Shown piece by piece: positions 12,417 to 24,580 of a stretch of DNA of 64,000 nucleotides (position 1 is its first letter; the number at the start of each line of letters is the position of its first letter). Under the pieces are notes generated by a model. That model saw only the letters and a program-made list of their open reading frames with translations. It did no database searches and had not been told where the DNA came from. The DNA comes from Neoscytalidium dimidiatum (Eukaryota; Ascomycota; Dothideomycetes; Botryosphaeriales; Botryosphaeriaceae): positions 1,426,001 to 1,490,000 of the forward strand of contig CM074699.1 in the NCBI GenBank assembly GCA_037367355.1, given 5' to 3'. The position numbers and the translations under genes are program-made.

Positions 12417-13657
12417 TCAACCACGGCGCCGCCTTCCACGCTGCCGCCTTCCACGCTCCCTAGCTTCTACATCGGATTCCAAAGAAAGTGCCTGGTATCG
12501 TGACAGGAGATCCATCTCTTCTGATGATTCGCGAGTATCCAACCTGAGCATACACATTATTCGACGTGGCTCTGATTCGGATCCGCGATAACCCCTTTCG
12601 ACTCGTTGGGTCGAACCATCGGAGAGCTGCCCCTGAGAGTAGGAATATTGCCTTGGCAAATCCAACCATCCGGCATCATCGAAGCTAGCGTAACCATTCA
12701 ACATGGAAAAAGGGTCAGCATTATGGGTCCACGGGTTAAAATTTTGGTCCGGCATAGGATCCAAGAACGCCATCTCCGACCTCGGAATATCCGCAGGGTT
12801 TATCAGAGAGCCGTAGGCCAAGAAGGAGTTAATATTTTCGTCGCAGACTGTGTTCCTTCCTCCAGTTTTGTGATAGTGTGCTCTTTGCTTCTCAAGAGGC
12901 TCGGTAGATTGTTTTCTTGCGTTTCCTTTACGTATTTTGCTTGGGTGCTTCTGGGGAGTAGGCACACTGCTGATACCAATTTCAGTGGTAGCAAATTTGT
13001 GGCTAGGAATTGAGGGACTGTTGCTCTCTTGAGATGCCATAGTCTCTCTAGACTTAGCCAACGAGTCCTCTAGAACCTCTGCAATCCTGCTGCCGCTGGA
13101 CCGAATATCTTCAGCGACGGGCGGGGAAGGCGACCGCCAGGTAATACCGTCTGGGGTCGGCGCTGCTACCAGTTAGCAGACGCTCAGCTACCATAACACA
13201 CTACTCACCATCTCCAAGACACGCCGCACTTCCGGGTGTCTCTCCCGCAGCATCATTCTTTTGGCGACGCTGAAAACGTTCTATTTTGCGAGCAGGCACG
13301 TGCTTCCCCTGCCATATGAAGACCGTATCTTTGTCCTCTGCCTTCCGTTTTGCAGTCTTTTCCGCCATGAACTTCATTTTCGTGCTCGGAATATTTTTCT
13401 CAATGCCCCACTTCTTCAACTTATTTAGATAAGCTCTGCGGCTGCTCGGAAGTTAGACATCACGCGCAAAACGCCATCAGGCTAGAGAGGGAAAACGAAG
13501 ACACGTACGACGGAGTGAACCCAATCTTTTTCATCTCACTGGCCATGTGCTGGTAGCCCTTTTGCTCATAAAGCTGCATGATCTTTTCCTTATGAGAGTC
13601 CCAGTCATACTTGGGGGCGGAACCAGACCGCTTCTGGGTGCCTGACGGTGCTGACAT
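12417..13657 (-). CDS. Clr5-domain protein
   Basis: Three exons, 13657-13509, 13441-13209 and 13162-12417, give 375 aa. Residues about 17-66 form a Clr5 domain: YDWDSHKEKIMQLYEQKGY, MASEMKKIGFTPS, then RRAYLNKLKKWGIEKN after intron 1. The domain is named for the fission yeast heterochromatin factor Clr5 and is common at the N-terminus of uncharacterised fungal proteins; a DNA- or chromatin-related role is likely but unproven. A basic stretch (KTAKRKAEDKD) follows. The rest is low-complexity and ends in a run of Arg (GRRQRGRRRRG). No catalytic domain is visible. Copies of a CAAAAGTGCAG motif lie on both sides of the gene, including just upstream of its start. Confidence 0.82.
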
Positions 13658-14532
13658 GGTGGAAGTAGGGTTCTGGCGTTCGGGGAAGGCTGGAAAGAGG
13701 TAGAGCAAAAATGCAGCAATAAAAGTAGAGCACGCCACTTAAGTGTGCTCCGTGATGACAAAAGTGCAGTTGCACGAAGCCGCGCCTCAGAGCAAAAGTG
13801 CAGTGGCAGGGGTGGGTGCCAGGCGGCCAATCACATCGCCGCTGCTGCCTGTTGCGCAACCCGTCGAACCACAAACCGCACAGCCAGCTTCTCCATTACA
13901 AAGCTGATTGATTTGAACATCGACGGTCTATAGCAACTCCATGGCCACCGTAACACACGTAGTCGATAGCCGTCCAGTAATTTTTCCCGTCGACCAAGTA
14001 CTATTGACCGATAGGTCCTCCGTTCACTAACACGTTTAACCAAACTTACTCACATACATCGCTAAGGACCTGCTACCTATTAATAGAGCAAGAGTTGTTT
14101 GGGACTTATTTCCATGCCCCGCTCCTTTTCCCTTCGCTCCCTAGCCTACTCCACTCATCTAGCCCACACCCCAAACTTCTGGAACACGCCTGCAATCCTC
14201 TTGAAAAATCTCCAGCACAAATCTCTTGCGCTCTCAACGCCAACATGTTGTTGGAATTAAAACCTACGGCCAATCACAGCACGCTTACAGTCTTTCTAAA
14301 GAATCATCACCCCATCCGATGACTGATTGACGCTTGTGAGGAGCCGAACCCGGGAGAGATGTCAGATACCTCTGCTCAAGCATGCCGAACAGCTGGGCCC
14401 GCATCTCTGCAATTGGCCCATCACGACTAATATCAGGACATGCGCACATATAACCCATAAAGCGACATTTATCAATCCATCATACAACCAGGGGACCTGG
14501 ACCTCCTCGAACCCCCCTCGCCCTCTCTCTGC
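13658..14532. other. Intergenic region upstream of the Clr5 gene
   Basis: Promoter side of the Clr5 gene and 3' flank of the GH43 gene. It contains dispersed CAAAAGTGCAG motifs (13706-13803) and nothing else recognisable. Confidence 0.5.
13706..13803. repeat. Dispersed CAAAAGTGCAG motif copies upstream of the Clr5 gene
   Basis: Full or near matches start at 13706 (CAAAAATGCAG), 13759 (CAAAAGTGCAG) and 13793 (CAAAAGTGCAG), with a degraded copy between. Orientation is the same as in the tandem array 1.6 kb away. The position, 50-150 bp upstream of the start codon, fits a promoter element or the edge of an inserted element. Confidence 0.75.
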
Positions 14533-15763
14533 TCACGCATCCGGCTCCCCCGCGGGCCCCTGCCGCACCTCGCCCAGCGGGCTCGCGACGCCGAAATCCG
14601 GCGAGCCGTCCTCCCTCCAGGCCACGCGATCCACCATCGTGTACCTGTTGCCGTCGCACGCGCCGTTGGGGTTGGCCGTCGCGTGGTACACGTTCCAGAT
14701 CTCGGAGCCGTCGGGCGAGGCGAAGAAGGCGTTGTGGGCGGTGCCGAGGTTGCCGTTGGCGGACGAGAAGACCGGGCCGGACTTGGTCCAGGAGGCGCGC
14801 TCGAGCGGGTCGGCGCCGTCCGTGAGGGTGAGCAGGCCGAGCTGGTACGAGGTGGTCCAGCAGTACGAGGCCGCGTACGTCATGTAGTAGGTGCCGGTGA
14901 TGGGGCTCTGCGTTACGTATGCTCCTTCGTTGACCGGGGCGCCGACGGTTTCCCTGAGACAGGGGCGTTAGTGTTCGGTGTATCGGTGGGAGGCGGCTAT
15001 TCGGTTCAAGGAATAGAAAGAGTAGTGGTTGTGAAAGGGGAGGTTTATTGTTGGACTTACCAGTCTTCGGTTGGCTCGGAGATGAGAACGGACGTGCCAA
15101 GGGAGGTGGGCGAGCTCATGGGAGCGATGCAGAGAGATTGGATATCGGTACCCTCAAAGCAGGAGTAGATAAAGTAACGCGAGTTGTTGATGGTGGCCAC
15201 GGTGCCGTCAATTCCCCAGGTGGATGTCAAGGTAGCAACCCAGGTATAATCATCGTCCCAGGGGTGAGCTCCACCTGGAAAGAGAAAGTCAGTGAGATTG
15301 CGGATTTTACTGAAGACAATGATCTGGCCTACCTTCGAGAACCTGAGGACGTTGTCCGTCAAGGTTCTCCGCTGTGCCCGCGGAGTAGTAAATGTACCAA
15401 GTACCATCAAGTTCGTGGAGCTCTATTTGGTGTCAGCTTCGCATTTGCAGTCAATAGAATTCTGGGAGAAGAGAAGAGTAAATTCGACGTACCTGGTGCC
15501 CAGACACTGCAGCAACGTGACGGGTCATCATCCACCCACACCGTCTTCCTCTCGCCAGTCTTCAGTCCCTCAATCGTCGTCGCCCTTGTGAGCTGAACGT
15601 CCGTCCATGTGGTGGTCATAAGGTAGTAATATCCATCATACCACACAATTTGCGGGTCACTTCCGTCCGTTTGCCTAAGCGGGTTCGAGAATGTTGCCGC
15701 GCCCGCCAACTGCGTCAATGCGGCCAGAGACGCCGCAAACAAGCTGGAGAAGATCATCCTCAA
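14533..15763 (-). CDS. Secreted GH43 glycoside hydrolase
   Basis: Predicted arabinan- or xylan-side-chain hydrolase of family GH43 (five-bladed propeller), acting outside the cell. Four exons, 15763-15493, 15422-15333, 15274-15061 and 14953-14533, give 331 aa. A signal peptide covers residues 1-23 (MRMIFSSLFAASLAALTQLAGAA). The family residues are visible: the general-base Asp in GSDPQIVWYDGYYYLM (Asp36), WAPELHELDGTWYIYYSAG across intron 1, the modulating Asp in WGIDGT, and the likely acid Glu in VNEGAYV after intron 3. The length is normal for single-domain GH43. The start could also be the Met at codon 3. Whether it is an arabinofuranosidase or a xylosidase cannot be told. Confidence 0.92.
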
Positions 15764-16876
15764 TTGGGAGACAACAGCCAGACGTGCAATCGAGGTACGG
15801 CAACCGATGGCAGGGAGCTGAAGAGCCCAAGAGGTACCTCATCCAGGAACAGGGAATCCGAGCGGAATTTATATGGAAGCCGACATCATCACCAAGCCGC
15901 CGGGTTGTTCGTTCGTGAGCAAGAGCTCCGCCTCACGTCCTCCATCCCGCCGCCGAGGTGGATACGAAGCCCAGCGCGGTATACAATTCCCACCTGCCCA
16001 ATTCCGCATATTTCCAAGGAAGCGGAGTACAAGACCAAAATAGCGGGATCACGCGACGCGGCGGCCATGTGTAGGCTAAAGCGCGTGTCCAGAGCCCTGG
16101 ACGAGTGGTATAATGCGGCACCTTTCAATACAATAAGGTCTTGGCCAGGCCGAAGCGAGAAATCCAGTGAGTGTGGGTTGTCGTTGCCCCGCGTTTGGTC
16201 TTGTCATCGGTGGCCGCTCCGGTGGATGATGTGGAGCTGGCGCGCTTTTTACCCCGGCGGGATGGTTGGCCTTGGTGCGGAATGGGCCTTTTGGTGGAGG
16301 CGGAGCCGGCTCCCGAGGGCCAAGACTTTTCGTGGCGGAAATGGCGCGTGATTAAAGGCGGAGATTTGGGGAAGTCGGTGCAGCGAATGCCGAAATGTTA
16401 GCGTTTGTGCTAGTATGAATAGATCTGTGGAGTGATGCTCATGAAGCTTTGCCGATTTTCGTTCCTGATTTGAGCGCGGCATGGCAGCGGTGGGCAACAA
16501 GGGTGATGTCAGCGGCTGCGGGAGCGGCGTTTGAGATGAGATAGAGTGCAGCATTACAGCTCCATTTTCCGAGGGCATGGCGGTGTGGGTGACTCGTATT
16601 CCAACCATCTCCTTAGCTATAAGAAGACCATCTGGCTACCTCGTTTTGATTACGACCCCAACCTGTACCGGATCAATTGAAGTCGTGATCCATCAAGGTA
16701 TGATGAATATTCGTTTTTTCGAATAATCGGCGACGCGGTTGCTTAAACGCGAAAGCTCATAGCAGTGGGAAAAAATGTGTGGTAATCTCGCCAAGGTTGA
16801 TTAATCCACCAGAAGAATAAACAACGCGTAGAAATGGTTTTCATAGTTCTGATCCTCTCGCGTCTGCTCCAGTCAA
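15764..16876. other. Intergenic, no gene seen
   Basis: Upstream region of the GH43 gene and downstream region of the phospholipase gene. No recognised motif or gene. Confidence 0.5.
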
Positions 16877-17509
16877 TTACTTAGAACGCTTGACATGATC
16901 GGTGTCGCATTCGGGGGCGAAAAGCCTTCCTGCTGCTCGAACGCCATCATAATACGTCTGCTTAGCCACTGTACACCATAAGCCGTCCCACCAACCGAGT
17001 TTTTCACAAGCATCCTCCAAATCATGAGAAAACCTCTTGTCTACGCTTTCCCGCTTGTCGTGGTCCAGAGTGCATAAAGTTGAGTAGCCTCCATATCCGA
17101 AGTCATGGCGCAGACAAGCACCGTGGAAATCGGCGCCGAACGCACCGTCCGGCACCTTGGTACAGCCGTCTGAGCTCCAGTCCCAAGCACTGATACAAGA
17201 GAGGTTGTTTGCGTTGCGGTATTCGATGAATTCGTCGAGGGAAACTTCAAACACAAGATGATTGACCCAGTAACTCTTGTCGCACGACTCTGTCGGCTCG
17301 GCGGTTGAGGGAATAGACGCGGAAGGGATCGGTGTAGCCACGGGGGTAGGAGACGAGGTGTTCCAGGCTGTGGTATTCCATGCCGTAGTATCGTTCAGAT
17401 TCAGAGTGTTGAGAGAGCGTGAGAGATTGGAGGGTATAGCTGCTCCATAAATTGTGCTCGCAAGTAACGAAAAACCGATAGAGGTCAACGCGGAGCGAAG
17501 CGGCGCCAT
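16877..17509 (-). CDS. Secreted phospholipase A2 (fungal/prokaryotic type)
   Basis: Single exon, 210 aa. Releases the sn-2 fatty acid of phospholipids with Ca2+, outside the cell. A signal peptide spans roughly residues 1-23 (MAPLRSALTSIGFSLLASTIYGA). A Ser/Thr/Pro-rich linker with NDT, NTT and NTS glycosylation sites runs to about residue 75. The catalytic core follows: WDWSSDGCTKVPD, FGADFHGACLRHDFGYGGY with the His135-Asp136 catalytic pair, and cysteines at 76, 105, 116, 132, 146 and later that fit a disulfide-stabilised PLA2. A second Asp in SHDLEDAC also fits. It is isolated, with no operon-like neighbour. Such enzymes can serve nutrition or host interaction. Confidence 0.9.
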   Translation of the reverse strand: MAPLRSALTSIGFSLLASTIYGAAIPSNLSRSLNTLNLNDTTAWNTTAWNTSSPTPVATPIPSASIPSTAEPTESCDKSYWVNHLVFEVSLDEFIEYRNANNLSCISAWDWSSDGCTKVPDGAFGADFHGACLRHDFGYGGYSTLCTLDHDKRESVDKRFSHDLEDACEKLGWWDGLWCTVAKQTYYDGVRAAGRLFAPECDTDHVKRSK

Positions 17510-18574
17510 TTCTGCAGCTTGCGAAGTAATGTCAGCAGTGGTAGCTGTGAATGGCTGCTAAGATGCTGACCCTCTAAACAATAGCAGACGTTCGACACAA
17601 TGCACAGGTGATCCGAGCGGAGGGGATTCGAAGACTATTTGGTTATGAAACTCTGCGTAGTTCGTATTGGTCCAATTCAAAGAGTGGTAGGACGTGGCAG
17701 AAAACGCAGCTTCCCAATCACTACAGATCTTTCGGTAACGAACCAAGCGCTTGGATACCCGTCAGGGGAATGAGCGACTGCGCAGATGATGGCAGAAAGG
17801 ACGCACACGCATAGGGGAAAGGAAGAAGGAACGGAACCAGGTAACCAAGCCCTGTGGACGGCCTGATCAACGCAGGGCTAACGAAATATTTATAGTAGTG
17901 TACGGCACGTACATCCGAGCTGGACGGTACTGAGTACACGAACGTAGGCGGCGGAAGGGAAATGTTTCGCAGGAAGTCCAATCTCATTTGTTTCATACTG
18001 ACTCGAAGATGGCGAAAATATTTCCATTGGGAATGGGAAAGAGCTGAACTGGACGTCAGGAGGACTTCAATTTTCTCCCCGAGCTTCGCAGATCATATCT
18101 TAGCTCGGGATTTGCAAGGAGATCCCCCTTCCTTCCACAGCGTTTATTGTGCATCGCAACGGTGTCGATTTGCGACAACACTGAGAGCATTCTGGCAAAA
18201 GCTTCGATGAATCTGAGTCATAACTCTTTGGTTATCTAAGTAAGTGACGTCGAAGGTTTCGAAGGTTCAGCGCGGCAATCTCCTGAAGTGGCCGCTTCTT
18301 GAAACATCGCAGGATATCTGGTTCGTCTGTGCGTAAGGTTTCCCATACATTTCTCGGTACCAGCAGCAATATCAGTTCGGCAAGGCCGAGCAGAAAGGTT
18401 CAATCAGGAGTAATATCATTGAGGTATACTTTCGATCGGACTTTAGAAAAGCAGACTTTGGAAAAGTACCAAGTACCAGAACCGGGAAAAGGTAGTCCGG
18501 AGGTTGCAATGGCATATGATCGACCTCGTGTTGTTGGAGTTCAGGACGTCGCTTGCGAAGAGAGGGATCCACAA
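17510..18574. other. Intergenic, no gene seen
   Basis: Promoter side of the phospholipase gene and 3' flank of the deaminase gene; nothing recognisable. Confidence 0.5.
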
Positions 18575-19099
18575 CTACAAGCGATCCCTGATGGGCTTCC
18601 AGTAGACGTCGCTTTCTTCCATCACGATCTTGTCAAGGCCTTCCAGCGGTCCCAAAATCTGAATGTCCTTCTGGCTGCCTTCAAGGATGTCTCGGCAGTG
18701 CCACTTCATAGTGAAGTTCTCAGGATTTCCTTTTCCGGTCAATTCGGCAAGCTGGTCGTTGGTTGCGGCGTAAACGATTCGCCCGATGTTGGCCCAGTAG
18801 ATAGTGCTAGTACACATAGCACACGGCTCCCAGGTGCTGTATAGAGTACATTTCCACAGGAACTCTTGGCTGTAATGCAGAGCAGCCAAGCGAGCAAGAC
18901 TTGACTCGGCATGGTCGACGTGGCTCAAGGAACAGTGGGTGAGGAGCACGGTCTCATTGTCCGGACCTATGAGAGCGCCTGCGAAAGGTCGCTTGCCTTG
19001 AGTCGTAGCAAGACGTTGGACCTTTAGACATGCCTCGATGCCGGTAGCTTGCTGCTTAGGGCTCGGTAGCGGTGCCCGCGGAGGAAATACAGATGACAT
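18575..19099 (-). CDS. Cytidine/deoxycytidylate-type nucleoside deaminase
   Basis: Zinc-dependent hydrolytic deaminase, 174 aa from the chosen start, no intron. The zinc site is complete: HVDHAES (His63, catalytic Glu65) and PCAMC (Cys93, Cys96), followed by TSTIYWANIGRIVYA. This arrangement is that of the guanine-deaminase / tRNA-adenosine-deaminase-like group of single-domain fungal enzymes. The open frame extends 23 codons upstream to an ATG at 19168, but MSSVFPP at 19099 is the better start because the upstream residues do not look conserved. The substrate (guanine, cytosine-type base or other purine) is not decided by the sequence. Confidence 0.88.
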   Translation of the reverse strand: MSSVFPPRAPLPSPKQQATGIEACLKVQRLATTQGKRPFAGALIGPDNETVLLTHCSLSHVDHAESSLARLAALHYSQEFLWKCTLYSTWEPCAMCTSTIYWANIGRIVYAATNDQLAELTGKGNPENFTMKWHCRDILEGSQKDIQILGPLEGLDKIVMEESDVYWKPIRDRL

Positions 19100-19721
19100 G
19101 GTAGCTTCGGAAACAATGATCCAACGTGAGAGGATGAATTCGTAGCCTGATGGTGGGAATAGCCGCAATGGTAGAGCTCCGCACGATTGAGCCGAGGCGT
19201 TCAGTTGTTGAGGGGTTTTGATGATACTGTACCAGTGACTGTCTGGTGGTGTGTATCGGGACTTCGAGGGTGCAGATGCGACGCAATCGCAGGACGAAAT
19301 ACGCTTGATAAAAGCCGGCCGAGGCGGCGTCGGCGAGGTCCGCTATCGCGCGTCATCCCACTCTTTCAGACGGTTGCGGGGACCGCTCGACCATATGTGT
19401 GAGTGATATGAAAATGCAATCATCGCACAATTAATCAGCAGACGAAATGTAGGGACGGAGTGAACAGTAGAGAGTGCGGGTGAGAATATAAAAGTTAGTG
19501 GAAATTATGATGTTTTGGGGTGGGAAGGCAATGACTTCAGCCTCGGTCAAGGCCCGTGCGCCTGCAATCGCGCAGCACCGCAGCTCCGGCTGCAGCTCCA
19601 GCTCGCAATCTGCTGCAGCACCACCACAAACTCCGAGCGCTGGGTCACCGCGCGGCAATGAACACACCTCCCGCTATCCGAGCTCCATAATCCCAGTCGC
19701 GCCGTGACCCAGAACCCTGCC
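19100..19721. promoter_or_regulatory. Divergent intergenic region, deaminase / Vps18
   Basis: 622 bp lie between the head-to-head start codons of the deaminase (minus) and VPS18 (plus), so this must contain both promoters. The right third is rich in CAG/GCTGCAG-like trinucleotides (19590-19640). No specific operator was recognised. Confidence 0.5.
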
Positions 19722-22700
19722 ATGGCCTTCGAATCCTCCGGTGGCTATGTTGCCTCGAGCAGCCTGCACGACCTCAGTGACGCCTCGCTGCCCATCTTCA
19801 ACGTCGAGCTTGTCAACCTCAAGTTCGACCGCCCTTCCGATTTCGTCGCCGCCGAGGTCGCCAACAATGTCCTGATCCTTGCTTTCGAGACCGGCCGCAT
19901 CCTGCGTTTCGACCTCGACAGCCCCGAGGACATTGACGGTTTGCCAACCTTTCGACCCGAGTCTAATTTTCGTCCTGACATTTACCACTCTAGATGTCGA
20001 CCTACCCAAGAGACCCTCAGAGATCGGGGTTATTCGCCGCATGTTCCTTGACCCGACCGCCTCCCACTTGATCATAACCACCACTCTCGCCGAGAATTAC
20101 TACCTTCACACCCAGAGCCGTCAGCCCAAGGCCCTATCCAGGTTGAAGGGCGTGCCAATAGAGAGCGTGTCGTGGAACCCCTCCGAGCCTACTGCTTCCA
20201 CCCGTGAGATTCTCGTTGGCGCTTCTGACGGCACCATCTATGAAGTCTACATCGAACCCTCCGCTGAATTCTACCGCCGGGAAGAGAGATACCTGAAGCC
20301 GGTTCACAAAGCAGACGGTCCAGTGGTGGGATTATGGACCGATGCAATCCCAGGAAGGCCAGATATGCGCCGGGTGCTTGTTGCTACCCCGTCTGACCTG
20401 CAGCATTTTGTAGGCAGGGTCGGACGGCATGGCCGCGAAGGCAGCGGCTCCATCTATGCCCGCCTGTTCGAGTCTGAGGCGCCAACTAGTTATGAGTTGA
20501 ATGGTGGCTCTCGACCTGGTCCTTCGATGCTCGCTGTGTCTCCAGATACCCATGAGGTCTCATCCTCGACTGCCACCGAGAGTGAAAGAGCCTTTGCGTG
20601 GCTGAATTCCCACGGTGTTGTCCATGGGAAACTTCTGACGAATGCCGACTCGGCAAATCTGGGCAACTTGGTCATCCAAGGATCAAAAATGCTTCCAAGG
20701 TCCAAGCTACCTCCCACTCAGACTGCAGGTGGGCGCCCAAAGGCCATTCAGGAACCTGCGAGCTCAATGATCCTAAGTCATTGGCATATCATTCAACTCG
20801 TCGACGGCCGGGTCGTCTGTACAAACAGACTCGATGACACAGTCGCATATGACCAGGCAGTCCTCGAGCCAAACGAGCCTTCTTTGGGCCTTATTGCAGA
20901 TCAGAAGAAGAGTACTTTTTGGTTGTTTACCAAGCAAGAGGTCTTTGAAATCAGTGTCTACGATGAGAGCCGCAATATCTGGAAGATCTTGCTCAATCAG
21001 CAACAATTCGACGCAGCCTCACAATTTGCGAAGACGCCATCGCAAAAAGATGCTGTTGCTACCGCCTCAGGAGACTACCTTGTGAAGAAAGGCCAGTTCC
21101 TGGAGGCAGCAACTGTGTACGGGAGAAGCACAAAGCCCTTCGAGCAAGTTGCTCTGACCTTCATTGATCATGGCGAACAAGACGCATTACGAAAATACCT
21201 CACCACCAAGCTCTCTACAATCAAAAAGACTGCCACTATGCAGCGTATTCTTGTTGCTACCTGGCTTGTTGAAATATACATCTCTAAGCTTAATGCTTTA
21301 GATGACACCATCGGTACAAAGGCAGAACTCTCTGAAGGAATGAACGCGCGCGACACCAAAGATCAGCTGTCGCTCACTCGACGAGAGTTTCGGGAGTTTG
21401 TCACAAAGCACAAGACTGACCTTGACCGAAAGACGGTCTATGAGATTATCAGCAGCCACGGGCGGGAAGAGGAGCTTCTATTCTTTGCCACAGTCGTCAA
21501 TGACTACAACTATGTACTGGCTTATTGGGTTCAGAGGGAGCGTTGGGCAGAGTCTTTGGACGTTTTGAAGAAGCAGACCGACCCGGAGATTTTCTACAAA
21601 TACAGTTCCGTCCTGATGGCGAATGTGTCCGTAGAGTTTGTTGAGATACTCATGAGGCAAGGCAATCTCGAAGCAAGAAAACTCATCCCAGCACTCCTCA
21701 ACTACAACAAAATTACGAAAGGACCTCTCTCACAGGTGCGGCATCACGGAATCTGCAAAGTAAAATACAGACTGACAATTGCCGCAGAACCAAGCTGTTC
21801 GCTACCTTCTGTTCGAAATCAACCAACACCACTCCACCGACGCCGCAGTACACAATACCTTAATTTCGATCTATGCATCACACCCCTCTCGTGACGAATC
21901 CGCCCTCCTTCAATACCTCGAGGCACAGTCATATGCCCAAGAACAAAATTACGATGCTGACTTCGCTCTGCGCCTTTGCATTCAACACAAGCGAGTTCAG
22001 AGCTGTGTGCACATCTACAGCTCCATGTCTCAATACGTCCAGGCAGTTGAACTTGCGCTAAAATACGACGAAATCGACCTGGCAAGCTCCGTCGCCGACC
22101 GTCCTGAAGCGAATCCAGCACTCCGCAAGAAGCTCTGGCTCGCCGTTGCCAAGAAGGTCATTTCCCAGAGCACCGGAATCAAACCCGCCATCGAATTCCT
22201 GCGTCGCTCGGACCTGCTCCGCATCGAAGACTTGATACCGTTCTTTCCAGACTTCGTCGTCATCGACGACTTCAAGGAAGAGATCTGCGCCGCGCTTGAG
22301 GAGTACAGCAGGCAGATTGATGCGCTTAAGAAGGAGATGGACGAGAGCACGGAGACAGCGAAGCATATCAAAGAGGATATCAAGCAGCTCGAGTCTCGCT
22401 ACGCGATTGTCGAACCTGGTGAGAAGTGTTATATCTGCCGCTTGCCGCTGCTGGCAAGACAGTTCTTCGTGTTCCCGTGTCAGCACGCTTTCCACTCGGA
22501 GTGTCTGGGAAAGAAGGTCGTGGAGCAGGCGGGGAGGAGCAAGGCGAATCGAATTAGCAAGTTGCAGATGGAGGTGAGTAGGGGGATGGCTACGGGGGCG
22601 AGTAGGGAAAGGGCGGCTAGAGAGTTGGATGAGTTGGTCGCAGCAGCTTGGTAAGTGGATCTTTTGACCACGTGCGGGTGGCTCGTTCACTGACTTGTTT

Positions 22701-22789
22701 TGATTAGTGTTCTATGCAGCGAATTGGCTGTCAAGCAAATCGACGAGCCGTTCGTTCCAGCAAACGAGCCTAACGAATGGGTGCTATGA
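19722..22789 (+). CDS. VPS18: Vps18/Pep3, core subunit of HOPS and CORVET tethering complexes
   Basis: Class C Vps protein needed for fusion at endosomes and vacuoles. Four exons, 19722-19938, 19994-21735, 21788-22650 and 22708-22789, give 967 aa, normal for the family. The N-terminal beta-propeller (Pep3/Vps18 domain) includes NLKFDRPSDFVAAEVANNVL and IGVIRRMFLDPTASHLIITT. An alpha-solenoid clathrin-repeat region follows (HEAT-like helices, SCVHIYSSMSQYVQAVELAL). A coiled coil occupies about residues 825-855. The C-terminal RING starts at Cys867 (CYICRLPLL, FPCQHAFHSEC) and is completed by CVLC (941-944) encoded in the short last exon. The first donor is GTTTGC, a weaker consensus. An earlier GTG in frame is not a start. 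It converges with the membrane protein gene downstream. Confidence 0.95.
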
Positions 22790-22988
22790 AGTTGAGAAGG
22801 CCGAGTGGCAATGACGGAGTGACGTGCAGAATTGATGCGGCACTGTAAAGAATTTGTAAGAAGATACCCTAGTAGAAACTCACGGCAATTCCTGCTGCAT
22901 AAAGTCGGTGTCTTTTCTATACATCTTGATGTACAAAGTCTAGAAGAAAGGTTCACCAAACAACCACCCCGCTCCATTAATAAATCAC

Positions 22989-24019
22989 TTACACCCCTCT
23001 TACCCTATCTCCCTGCAACTCGAAAATCGTATCCCTCACTCCCGGCAGCTCAGCCCTCTCCCGCTCGGTCCTTCCGTCATGATTACCAAACTCCACATAT
23101 CCTATGGGCTTCTGCCACCCGGCTTTCGCCTCGAAAATCCCAGGGGCATTTTCTTGGCCGTACCCAACATCGCCGTTCGCCCTCCGCCTCCTCCTTCCGA
23201 TCATAAAACCAAGCGCGAGGGCGGCTATGAGCAGCAGAACTGCCGCCGCGGCGCCGATCCCGATGCCTGCTTTGGCCCCGGTGCTGAGAGAGCTTCCGGC
23301 CGTTGCAGGTTGAGAAGAAGAAGAAGATGATGATGATGATGGCAGAGACGCCGACGTCGCTGTCGCGGCAGGCGCTCCTGATGAAGTCCGCGCGGCCGAG
23401 CCCGCCGAAGGCGACGCGCTCGGCTCGGGCGTCAACGACGGCGCCGTCAGCGTCGTTGCTTCCGCCGTGCCGGTGGTGGCGGCCGCCCGCTGGCGGATGA
23501 TGACGCCGTAGTTGTTGACGGCGTCGAGCGAGCTGACCGTGCGCGCCGTCAGGGACGTGATGCCCGAGATGAGCGCCGTCACGGTGACGGTGGTCGTGCC
23601 GCCGTCGGCCGGCCAGTGTGACTCGCACGGCAGCGTGGACTGGAAGTTCCAGCCGTGCGCGACCGTCGTCATGCATGCGAAGTTGCTGGTGTCCCTGTTA
23701 GTCTTTTGTGTGTGTTCGTCTTTTTGGGGGTGAAAGAGAGTGGGAGGAGCGATGCGCACCGAGGACAGCATGTCGCCACTGTTTCCTGTTCTGAATTCTG
23801 GGTATTCGTGGTCATGGACCAGCATGCGGTCGTGTAGCCTGAGGGGCATACGCCGGGCGAGTAGTAGAACGAGGGGTCGGCTTGGTAGCTGGATGGCAGG
23901 CAGTCCGATGTCGAAGGCGGGCCAAGCTGGACGCGTGCTGAGCCATCTTCAAAGAAATAGTATGTTGAGGACAGGCATGAAGCTGCGGGTGTGAACGTGG
24001 TTGTCAAAGCGAGCGGCAT
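22989..24019 (-). CDS. Single-pass membrane protein with Ser/Thr-rich stalk, function unknown
   Basis: Two exons, 24019-23760 and 23694-22989, give 321 aa. The N-terminal domain (about 1-125) is Cys-rich: SCLSSTYYF, SDCLPSSYQ, GVCPSGYTTACWSM, ATCCPR, FACMTT, LPCESHW. It opens with PLALTTTFTPAASC rather than a classical signal peptide, as in a group of fungal surface proteins. A Ser/Thr/Ala/Pro-rich stalk (about 155-225, including eight or more Ser in a row) precedes a TM segment at 230-253 and a basic stop-transfer RRRRR. The cytosolic tail is about 60 residues. The layout resembles cell-wall stress sensors such as Wsc/Mid2, but it has no WSC domain, so sensing is only a guess. It converges with VPS18, 199 bp between stop codons. 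Confidence 0.78.
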
Positions 24020-24580
24020 TACGACGAGGCGTTCAACGCTATTTTGCGCCGCAGTAACTTTGATATCTTGTTTGAGAGGATATTCGATTGCAAGGATGTG
24101 GGAAGACTCTTGATGGCTGGGATCGGACGTGAGTGTATTAATGTGGATTGATCATGTTGCTGTGCCACATTAGCCGCCAGGATTCAAAGATCGCCCTTTT
24201 GTAGTGACATGAAGCGTCCCATAGCCGCTTGCTCCACTTTAAACCAGCGCATCAGAAAAAGATAAGTCTCGTTCTGAAACCACTCTGTACGATAGCGAAC
24301 CGTGGATGGTTGGCTTGTCGCGTGCCAACAGGAGCTTGTATTGGCGTGGTGTTGATAGGCCGTGCCGCATGAGAAACTGAATCGAGGGAACATCAACACC
24401 AACACAAGAGGAAGAGCTGGTCTCAAGTGACAAAGAGGGGACTACAAAACTATTTTTGAACATGCTAGTAATTCTTCTGAATATTAAATCTTATCTCAAT
24501 CCAGTTTTCCAACGAGTGATCAGCGCGACAGAATGGTAAAGAAAAGAAACATGTCCACAACGATAGAGTGTCGCAAGAAT
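24020..24580. other. Intergenic, no gene seen
   Basis: Upstream flank of the membrane protein gene and 3' flank of the Gag-like gene; nothing recognisable. Confidence 0.5.
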
